Shown piece after piece: positions 57,732-64,000 of a stretch of DNA of 64,000 nt. This DNA is from Algoriphagus marinus. Lineage in GTDB: Bacteria; Bacteroidota; Bacteroidia; Cytophagales; Cyclobacteriaceae. A program made the position numbers and the translations under genes. The stretch spans positions 1-64,000 of the forward strand of contig NZ_MSPQ01000003.1 in assembly GCF_001936475.1 (NCBI RefSeq), written 5' to 3'. Each line of letters starts with the position of its first letter. Position 1 is the first letter of the stretch. The notes below the pieces were generated by a model, which was not told the DNA's origin, did not search any database, and worked only from the letters and a program-made list of their open reading frames with translations.

Positions 57732-58841
57732 TTAATCCAATTGAAATGCTACCGATGCAAGCATAAATAAATTGGAAGAACTTGGGTTGGACTCCTTCAA
57801 AAATTGCTCCTTTGGACTGGTTAGATATCTGGACTCAATTCTGAAAATTAAATTCTCACCAATTTTTCGATCAAAATTCAAGCTAAAACCGCTGGTTTGT
57901 AGACCTTCCATGTTTTGATTGAGTGCGATGACTCCTTGAGGATCGCTGTAAAATTCTCCTCGAAAGGAGGTTTTCAAATTTGGATTGATATTATAGGATA
58001 CAATAATGGTCCCACCAGACCAGAAATTCAAAGTTCTAGAATTTTTCATTTTCTGCTCCCATCCTAAATCTATCCCAGCGATAAACTTCCAGTCTCCAGC
58101 AGGGTCCCAAATCGCATAATGATTGCTGAAATAGCGCATTCTACGATTTTCATTATTGAAATTATTTCCAATGAATGTGCTCCAGTTTAAAGTCAGCTCT
58201 TCAGACGATTTAAAATCTACCTGGGTGCCAATAGAGGGTTGAGAATTTCCTTCAATCCCTTGGATTACTTGCCAGCCCTTCGTTACCCAAAATGAAAAAT
58301 ACAAACGAGGATTCGTCTGCCATCCAAGTTTTCCTCCTGTTAGAAAATATGGACTGTTCTCAGCTATGATGGATCTGGAAAGTGTAAGGTTTTCTGTTGA
58401 AATGGCATTTTCAAATCCAATATGCGAAGGCATTATTCCAGCATCTAACCACACTGTTTTACTCTTATTTAAGGCAAAACCTATATTGGCTTGATTGATC
58501 CAGCGAAGAATTTTTGGTTCTTCGCTATAATTATCTTCTGCGTAGGTTCCTTGTTGGATTCCTAAGTTGCTCCTGAAGCGACCTATTTCATAATTCCCCG
58601 TGATTAAGGCTAGATTAATTGCAAATTGATTGGAACGAGTATGATTGAATAGGAAAGGGAGACGCTTTTTTTCGGTTGGGATATTAAAATCATAACCATA
58701 ATACCCATCCAAAAAGGTAGAAAAATTAAAGCTTGATTTCTGCTCTGAATTGTCTTGTGCAAATGTCGAAGACAAAATAAAGAAGCAAAGAAGTGGAAGT
58801 AACAAGATCCGCAGAAAGGATATTTTAAAAAAGACCATCAT
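57732..58841 (-). CDS. BBP2-type outer-membrane porin
   Basis: A 369-residue outer-membrane barrel. A signal peptide (ILLLPLLCFFILSSTFAQ) precedes alternating strands with aromatic girdles: FSTFLDGYYGYDFN, NQFAINLALITGNYEIGR, GFENAISTENLTLSRSI and a C-terminal strand ending FQLD. These are features of the putative beta-barrel porin-2 (OmpL-like) family. It would allow diffusion of unknown solutes. Confidence 0.82.
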   Translation of the reverse strand: MMVFFKISFLRILLLPLLCFFILSSTFAQDNSEQKSSFNFSTFLDGYYGYDFNIPTEKKRLPFLFNHTRSNQFAINLALITGNYEIGRFRSNLGIQQGTYAEDNYSEEPKILRWINQANIGFALNKSKTVWLDAGIMPSHIGFENAISTENLTLSRSIIAENSPYFLTGGKLGWQTNPRLYFSFWVTKGWQVIQGIEGNSQPSIGTQVDFKSSEELTLNWSTFIGNNFNNENRRMRYFSNHYAIWDPAGDWKFIAGIDLGWEQKMKNSRTLNFWSGGTIIVSYNINPNLKTSFRGEFYSDPQGVIALNQNMEGLQTSGFSLNFDRKIGENLIFRIESRYLTSPKEQFLKESNPSSSNLFMLASVAFQLD

Positions 58842-58880
58842 TCAAATTACCAAAATGCTTCTTCCAAGTAAAGCAATGAC

Positions 58881-59279
58881 TTAAAGTAATTCGTAAGATT
58901 GCCGGATTAATTTATTTAAAGTAGGGGTTAGTTCTTCCAATGAGGAGATACGGATCCGATTTTCAAATTTTTTAGAAACCTGTGTGGACTTGAAGCATGG
59001 TAGACAAAGTTGCTGCTCCTTAGAATAAAATTTCAAATCCAAAAATTTACTCATAGGTCGAATGACTAGAAAAGTCTGTTTGTGTACAAACATGATCGCA
59101 TTTTTGGTATTACTCACGATCACCTCATCCCAATCATAGACTTGTGCTAAGATTTTATCAAAGACGAACTCCAACTCTTTCGGCTTACCGTCAAAAAGCG
59201 AGTTTAAATCCGCTTTGATGCACATGTGCCATTGGTTTTCGCGTTTTAGGTCGCGTTCGCAAATTGGGCAGGTCCACAT
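58881..59279 (-). CDS. DUF5655 protein with N-terminal CxxC..H..C zinc motif
   Basis: A 132-residue protein. The N-terminal zinc-finger-like stretch is CPICERDLKRENQWHMC, followed by the DUF5655 domain (FVFDKILAQVYDWDEVIVSN, FLVIRPMSKFLDLKFYS) and a helical C-terminus (LNKLIRQSYELL). DUF5655 is widespread but uncharacterised. Expression appears separate from the pair at 59.3-62.1 kb because a terminator lies upstream of this gene. Confidence 0.78.
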   Translation of the reverse strand: MWTCPICERDLKRENQWHMCIKADLNSLFDGKPKELEFVFDKILAQVYDWDEVIVSNTKNAIMFVHKQTFLVIRPMSKFLDLKFYSKEQQLCLPCFKSTQVSKKFENRIRISSLEELTPTLNKLIRQSYELL

Positions 59280-59288
59280 AATATTTAA

Positions 59289-59319
59289 AAAAGGATCCAG
59301 TTATAAACTGAATCCTTTG
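59289..59319 (-). terminator. Intrinsic terminator after the VioB-like pair
   Basis: On the minus strand CAAAGGATTCAGTT pairs with AACTGGATCCTTT (one mismatch) and is followed by TTTTAAAT. It follows the stop of the 343-residue gene by about 20 bases. Confidence 0.75.
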
Positions 59320-59337
59320 AGGTTGAGGAGTTAAGGT

Positions 59338-60369
59338 TTATTTCAGAGGAATATCTAAGGTACCGCTGCACCATCCTGCCATTAGATCTCCATCATATTG
59401 ACCTAGGTAGTAAAGAATTTTCCATTCTTTCTCAGTGTCAATTTGATAAGAGCCAAAAAACTCCTGGTCGGCCATTGGGACAGGAAGCATGCTTGAGTTG
59501 CCTCGGATGCTGTGCTGATAGAGCTGTCGAAGTGGAATTCTACTCAGCAATCGATTTGCAAGTACAGTGGGTCCAGTAGCCTGAGTGAAGAAGTTTACTG
59601 CATATAATCTGGATCGATAGGCCTCTGCCAAAGCAGGTTTATTTACAGCTTCGGCTTCGACAATTTTTCCTTTAAGCCAGTTCATACGATTTTCGAAGTA
59701 GGTATTTAAATCATCTGAAGTCAAGCCGATTTGGGCCAATCCATCATCTGAAAGTGCGAACCGCTGATAGGGTAATCTTCTATCAACTTTTTCATTAGGG
59801 AAAATCTTATAAAGTTGACAATTCGGATGATCGAAGTCTAAAGGATCGAAGCGACTTAGAATAGTTTTTGAGTCATCAGGAGTGGAAATCGTAAATAGAA
59901 ATGGATTGACTGTAAATCGATCCGGATCTCCATCGGAGGTAATTTGATTTCTTCCTTCGAAAATCGGTCCCTTGTAAGGTCCATTTGATTCAGGTCTATT
60001 TGCAAATCGGCAAAGCGCCCCTTTCATTTTCTGATCTAGATCCGGGACTATTTCCCCATCGACTTCGACTTTATTGACTAGAATTCCAATTCCTCGTGAA
60101 TTATAAACGGTATAATCAGGAGATGCTTCTCTGATATTCTTGATATCAAATTGAGGATTTGAGCGCAGTGGATCTTGATACGCAGGATCCTTCTTTTTAT
60201 ATGCAGCTTCGATATCCTTTGCCTGAGACCAGATCGAAGGGTCAAGTAGGGTCTCACCAGCTACTGAATAAGTAAATCCGGAGATTCCACGCTGCTCATT
60301 GGAGGGGTCTGGATCTGTTGCTAATCGACATTGGAAATAACCGTCAAAAGAAATGCTTAATGTTGACAT
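59338..60369 (-). CDS. Hypothetical protein paired with VioB-like enzyme
   Basis: I recognise no family. The 343-residue product has no signal peptide. It begins MSTLSISFDGYFQCRLATD and includes RGISGFTYSVAGETLLDP, NQITSDGDPDRFTVNPFLF and a C-terminal segment EKEWKILYYLGQYDGDLMAG. It reads as a cytosolic beta-rich protein. It begins 8 bases after the VioB-like gene and shares its terminator, so the two are likely partners. VioB and RebD carry a non-ferritin N-terminal part; this may be a separate subunit with that role, but no clear similarity to that part is visible. Confidence 0.65.
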   Translation of the reverse strand: MSTLSISFDGYFQCRLATDPDPSNEQRGISGFTYSVAGETLLDPSIWSQAKDIEAAYKKKDPAYQDPLRSNPQFDIKNIREASPDYTVYNSRGIGILVNKVEVDGEIVPDLDQKMKGALCRFANRPESNGPYKGPIFEGRNQITSDGDPDRFTVNPFLFTISTPDDSKTILSRFDPLDFDHPNCQLYKIFPNEKVDRRLPYQRFALSDDGLAQIGLTSDDLNTYFENRMNWLKGKIVEAEAVNKPALAEAYRSRLYAVNFFTQATGPTVLANRLLSRIPLRQLYQHSIRGNSSMLPVPMADQEFFGSYQIDTEKEWKILYYLGQYDGDLMAGWCSGTLDIPLK

Positions 60370-60377
60370 AAAAAGTA

Positions 60378-62144
60378 TTAATTAAAGTTAGTAGAATAGT
60401 TTTGAAAACCTTTTGATGAGATTGGGGCAACCATTTTACCGTCCCAATAAGCACAAAAGTTTTTCCCAATTCGCTCAAAATTTTCTGCTAGATATTGGAA
60501 AGAAACCGGAAAATCCCTTGCATCAGTTTGTCGATAGAATGCCATATGATAGCCTCTTTCCTCGCACAGGTCTTTTATTTTGAGTGCACTTTCTTTCATG
60601 GCTTCAAAATGAGCCAAATACTTATCGACATCATTATAGGGTTTAATCGCTTCATCGATTCCACAAGAATCAAACTGGGAAATATCAAATAGAAAATCAG
60701 GTCCAGCACATCTATCCGGAACTTTACCTCCATCCGGGACAAAACTCTCATCAGCAGGAAGCCGGCAAATCATTTCTCCAAGGGGCCGAATTACATTAGT
60801 CATAAAAGGATAAAAGGCGGTTTGGAAATAAGCGTTCACCTGAGGTGGTCTGATGCCCGTGGTTTGATCAATTTCATAATGTCCGAAAAACCCACTTAGC
60901 ATTTTGATCATAGTCGTATAAGCTTCGTTGAAAAGCTGCATAGCTTGGATCGCTACTACATTAGTGACTTGATAAGTAGCATTGGAAGGCATATTTGGAA
61001 TCGAGTTGATCAAATGTCTATCCTTCAATGTAGCACAAGTAGGATTCCATACGACGGGTAGTGCTGGTTCGAATGATAAACCGGATTCTTTCGATTCCCG
61101 AGACATGGAATCAATCACCGTTTGAAATACCCAGAAATGACTTCCTAAAGCTGGAGGAATTCCCCAGACACCTTCTCCTTCTTCGATGATTTGCTCAATC
61201 GCTTCTTCAACATAAGCTTCGAATTGCCCGAGGACCAAAGGATTCAAGTTGATATTAAATCCATAATGCTCGTCCACAATCCGCTCCATGTTTTGGCCTT
61301 CAAATACTTTGTATTTTAATCCAATCAATAGAAAAGCACGAATAAAGGTATAAAGCTGCTCAATGCTGTCGAAATGAGTTCCGCTGGTTAAAGGATCATG
61401 GATCTTTGCGAGTGTGTTTTGGTCTAAAGACTTAGAAAAAAATTTCTTCAGAAAATCCATAGCCTCTTGATGGGTCTCCGGGTGGTTAAATTGGTCTGGA
61501 TCTTTGTGTGGAATTGTGAAGAGTTCTTTTAATCCTTCAGGAATTCCATCTGCCAAAAGCGGATCCTTTACTGGTAGGTGATCTGGTTTTTCCCAATAAC
61601 GAAAAATCTCTAAGGCTACTGGGCTAAAAGGCATCAGATTAACTGGCTTTCCTAGTGGGAAAGCAGTTGCGGGTACAGGAAAGTTTGGCCGGTACATGTA
61701 AGGGTCTTTGCCCAGAATAGCCAATAAATTCATATCATAACATAAGTGAGTCATTTCCTCCCGAGATACCATTAAAATATTGGCCTCCCATCTTCGGATT
61801 TTTTCCACTTGGGCTTCTCGAATTTCATTGATTTTTTGCTGAGTTTCGGTCAATGGAGGTTCCTCAAATTCTGATGAATCATTGGGGTTTTTCTCATTCT
61901 TGACTTTTTCCTTCTCAGGATTCGGATACACTCCCTTGTAGTCTGCAAATTCCTCTGGGTATTTCTTCAGACTAAAGCTTGTGAACAAGTATTGCATTGC
62001 CAGCAAATGCTCGGTAGTACTGGCTTGTTTCAATAGTGAAAAGATTAGTTCGATAAACTCTTCTTTTTCTGATTCAGTAATTGATTGGAGCATTTGATGC
62101 AGTTCTGCATCTGGTTGGATTTTTTGAAGATTTTTTTGTGACAT
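60378..62144 (-). CDS. VioB/RebD-like ferritin-fold protein (iminophenylpyruvate dimer synthase family)
   Basis: A 588-residue protein, start ATG 62144 (MSQKNLQKIQ); the longest frame begins at a TTG 48 bases earlier. The ferritin-like motif is STTEHLLAMQYLF followed by REEMTHLCYDMNLLAILGK. It lines up with the VioB segment HEEMIHYLVVNNLLMALGE, including the ExxH iron ligands. Later segments also align: SFEPALPVVWNPTCA with VioB FEPALPALRNPV, and FYPFMTNVIRPLGEMICRLP with the VioB LMTGLLRPLSCALMNLP region. The N-terminal domain of VioB is absent. VioB acts in bisindole formation; here the substrate is unknown and the gene lacks the other vio genes nearby. Confidence 0.75.
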   Translation of the reverse strand: MSQKNLQKIQPDAELHQMLQSITESEKEEFIELIFSLLKQASTTEHLLAMQYLFTSFSLKKYPEEFADYKGVYPNPEKEKVKNEKNPNDSSEFEEPPLTETQQKINEIREAQVEKIRRWEANILMVSREEMTHLCYDMNLLAILGKDPYMYRPNFPVPATAFPLGKPVNLMPFSPVALEIFRYWEKPDHLPVKDPLLADGIPEGLKELFTIPHKDPDQFNHPETHQEAMDFLKKFFSKSLDQNTLAKIHDPLTSGTHFDSIEQLYTFIRAFLLIGLKYKVFEGQNMERIVDEHYGFNINLNPLVLGQFEAYVEEAIEQIIEEGEGVWGIPPALGSHFWVFQTVIDSMSRESKESGLSFEPALPVVWNPTCATLKDRHLINSIPNMPSNATYQVTNVVAIQAMQLFNEAYTTMIKMLSGFFGHYEIDQTTGIRPPQVNAYFQTAFYPFMTNVIRPLGEMICRLPADESFVPDGGKVPDRCAGPDFLFDISQFDSCGIDEAIKPYNDVDKYLAHFEAMKESALKIKDLCEERGYHMAFYRQTDARDFPVSFQYLAENFERIGKNFCAYWDGKMVAPISSKGFQNYSTNFN

Positions 62145-62227
62145 GTGTAAGAAAAAATTGGTTATATAAAAAACTAAACTTGAGATTATCAATAGATTAA
62201 ATATAAGGGTTAGTTTGGACTAGCCCC

Positions 62228-62235
62228 TATTTTTG
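62228..62235 (+). promoter_or_regulatory. -7 box ahead of the OsmC/FIST operon
   Basis: TATTTTTG fits TAnnTTTG, 45 bases before ATG 62281. No matching -33 at 19 bases. This lies in the shared divergent region with the VioB-like gene; the opposite strand has only TATATTTA. Confidence 0.4.
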
Positions 62236-62280
62236 GTATATTTCAATCATTCTTTTTATCACTAAAAACTTTTTCTAAAC

Positions 62281-62847
62281 ATGCCAAACATTAAAAATGG
62301 AGTAAACCTCGACAATATTGAGGCACTCACAGGAGCAATCAAAAACGATCCTAAAGTAGCACTTGTCCAGTTTAAAGCTAAGTCCGAATGGAAAGGAGGA
62401 ACAAAAACGTCAGTTACTGTTTCAGAGCTTTTTTCAAATGGAAATAATATTCGCAGTGAAGCGAGTAAATTTCACTTAATGGTAGATGAGCCAGCTGTTT
62501 TAGGTGGATCAGATGAGCATCCTAATCCTGTTGAATACCTAGCATCGGCACTTTGTGGTTGCCTTACAGCTGGAATTGCCACTAATGCCGCCTTATTCGG
62601 GACTGAGTTAGAGAAAATTAATGTAGAGGTTTCTGTGAACTTTGATATTCATGGAGTATTGGGCATGGATCGTACAAAGCCTAATGGTCCACTGGATTTG
62701 CACTATAAAGTAACTTTGAAAGGAAAGAATGGAGCAACACCAGAGCAGCTTCTTAAATCCAAAGAGACTTTAGATAAAAAATCCCCAATTAAAAACACAA
62801 TAGAGCTACCGCTACGAGTAACTACAGAAGTTGTAATCGAAGAGTAA
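62281..62847 (+). CDS. OsmC-family protein (single-cysteine type)
   Basis: A 188-residue OsmC fold protein. The first reactive site is present (ALCGCLTAG, Cys92 and Cys94), but the position of the second cysteine reads KKSPIKNTI, so Ser replaces the resolving Cys (compare LNCPISQ in the OsmC at 43.7 kb). This resembles the YhfA-like SPVxNT subgroup, which is not a proven peroxidase. The FIST gene starts one base after its stop. Confidence 0.85.
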   Translation: MPNIKNGVNLDNIEALTGAIKNDPKVALVQFKAKSEWKGGTKTSVTVSELFSNGNNIRSEASKFHLMVDEPAVLGGSDEHPNPVEYLASALCGCLTAGIATNAALFGTELEKINVEVSVNFDIHGVLGMDRTKPNGPLDLHYKVTLKGKNGATPEQLLKSKETLDKKSPIKNTIELPLRVTTEVVIEE

Positions 62848-62848
62848 A

Positions 62849-64000
62849 ATGACTACCGGTACTTCATTTGGAGTGGGATTTTCCGAATCCTCGGATTCAA
62901 AAAAGGCCGGAATTCAGGCTTCTAAGGAAGCATTAGCCAAAGCTGAACTTTCTCCTGAGGAAGTTCAGCTTTGTTTTTTGTTTTGTACTTCAAGACATGA
63001 CCCTCTTGACTTTTTTGAAGGAGTGAAATCTTGCCTTGGTGCCCAGACACAGTTTTTTGGAGGATTCGCCAACGGCACCTGTACCAATGTGGAAGAAGGG
63101 TATGATGGTTACCAGACTGTGATTGGTCTTTTGGGTAAATCAGAAATCAAATTTGACCTTCTGATCGAAGAAGGAATCGGATTTCATGAATATGAAACCG
63201 GTAAGGCCTTAGGTGAAAAAATTGCCGCTAAAGAATATGACACAGTTCCTCAGATAGTATTGCTTTTTGATGCAGTAAATCGCTTGGAGGGTCGATTTCG
63301 GATGAATTACGGCACTCCATTTATCAACGGAATGAAAGAAAGTTTAACCGTTTGGCCTAATATAATTGGGGCGAGAATGCTCGGTGACATGAAATTCAAA
63401 CCGACCCGTCAATGGTGTGGAACTGAAATGAGTCAAAACGCTGCGATGGCACTTATCCTTCATGGCAATATTCGGATAGACACCCAGATCATGCATGGAT
63501 GTCAACCTGCAAGTGCCTATCATACCGTGACTGCAACCAAAGGAGCGAGTATCCTTGAGTTGGATCATATGCCAGCTTTAGATGTGGTGGGGAGTATTTT
63601 GGGAGATGATTTACTGTCCAGCCCTCAAGAGTTGAAGTTTTTTGTGACTTTAGGTAAAAATATGGGGGATAAATGGGAGTCCTATAATCCCGGAAATTAC
63701 ATCAATCGGATGTGTGTCGGGGTAGATCCAGAGTCGAAGGGGCTATTTATGGCTGAGATGGATATCGAAGAAGGTACTGAAGTCCAGCTCATGCGCCGTA
63801 GCTTTGAGATGGAGTATGTGTCTAAAAGAACTAAAAAACTGATTGACAAAGTCAAAGCCGAAAACAGAAAAATCATTTTCGGAATGTATATCAATTGTTC
63901 TGGCCGTGCGGCAGCCTATTCAAATCATACCGATGAGGATGTCCGTCACGTTCAAGAAGCTATAAATGGTGAATTTCCATTGATGGGAATTTATGAGGCG
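62849..64000 (+). CDS. FIST-domain sensor protein, partial at window end
   Basis: ATG 62849 follows the OsmC stop by one base and the frame stays open for 384 codons to the end of the window. The N-terminal FIST domain shows VQLCFLFCTSRHDPLDFFEG, CLGAQTQFFGGFANGTC and VLLFDAVN; the FIST_C domain begins near 220 and reaches the diagnostic NCSGRAAAYSNHTDEDV and FPLMGIYEA. FIST proteins are small-molecule (often amino acid) sensors; some feed histidine kinases or cyclases. The 3' end and any output domain lie outside. Confidence 0.85.
   Translation, partial: MTTGTSFGVGFSESSDSKKAGIQASKEALAKAELSPEEVQLCFLFCTSRHDPLDFFEGVKSCLGAQTQFFGGFANGTCTNVEEGYDGYQTVIGLLGKSEIKFDLLIEEGIGFHEYETGKALGEKIAAKEYDTVPQIVLLFDAVNRLEGRFRMNYGTPFINGMKESLTVWPNIIGARMLGDMKFKPTRQWCGTEMSQNAAMALILHGNIRIDTQIMHGCQPASAYHTVTATKGASILELDHMPALDVVGSILGDDLLSSPQELKFFVTLGKNMGDKWESYNPGNYINRMCVGVDPESKGLFMAEMDIEEGTEVQLMRRSFEMEYVSKRTKKLIDKVKAENRKIIFGMYINCSGRAAAYSNHTDEDVRHVQEAINGEFPLMGIYEA

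Noticed and set aside
1..64000. Mobile elements, tRNA, rRNA or phage genes
   Set aside because: None seen by reading both strands for transposase-like proteins, cloverleaf-like stretches or terminal inverted repeats; a tRNAscan and IS search would be needed to exclude them fully.

Overview
The window looks like a chromosomal segment of a Bacteroidota bacterium, most likely order Cytophagales (an Algoriphagus/Cyclobacteriaceae-like lineage). The evidence is moderate AT-richness, promoter elements of the Bacteroidetes type (TTG-N19-TAnnTTTG, -7 boxes TATATTTG, TATCTTTG and TAATTTTG), a type IX secretion (T9SS) cargo C-terminus, a PorP/SprF protein, many TPR-histidine kinases, LytTR regulators and a BBP2-type outer-membrane barrel. 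No rRNA, tRNA, CRISPR array, phage or IS element was seen. The species is not determinable from sequence alone.

Layout. 1-26.9 kb is a signalling region: the tail of a broken histidine kinase; a 2057-residue exported subtilisin-like protein with MBG-type domains, two hexapeptide-repeat arrays and a T9SS sorting domain; two paralogous TPR histidine kinases separated by a small repeat protein on the other strand; a CotH-like exported protein interrupted by an in-frame TGA; a short block with an NTF2-like secreted protein, a zinc alcohol dehydrogenase and an EthD protein; a LytTR regulator with its HisKA_2 TPR kinase; and a four-gene operon of two more kinases, a single-domain response regulator and a response regulator fused to a class III nucleotidyl cyclase.

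27-30.7 kb is a large TolB-propeller/amidohydrolase fusion. 30.8-43.5 kb is a polysaccharide locus of Wzx/Wzy type: radical SAM/SPASM protein, SLBB export protein, Wzz, flippase, GT2, Wzy-like polymerase, GT4, methyltransferase, GT4 and a DUF1972 GT4. Most genes overlap or nearly touch, behind a good promoter at about 31.80-31.83 kb. No priming sugar-phosphate transferase is present.

43.7-59.3 kb is mostly housekeeping: OsmC, RlmF, CIA30, SIMPL, an M14 peptidase, a dipeptide epimerase, an OmpR-type two-component pair, LysA, PorP/SprF, a four-cysteine FeS-type photolyase, an ECF sigma factor with a membrane partner, a DUF2306 protein, a BBP2 porin and a DUF5655 protein. 59.3-64 kb holds the least familiar module: an unrecognised 343-residue protein and a VioB-like ferritin-fold enzyme, divergent from an OsmC protein and a FIST-domain sensor that runs off the window.

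Best leads: the VioB-like pair with its divergent OsmC/FIST operon; the hexapeptide (NGRTII) arrays inside an MBG domain; the octapeptide (VDPARTRG) protein between kinases; the in-frame TGA in the CotH-like gene; a TTTGTCCTAA motif shared by two promoter regions; and a kinase-to-cyclase operon.
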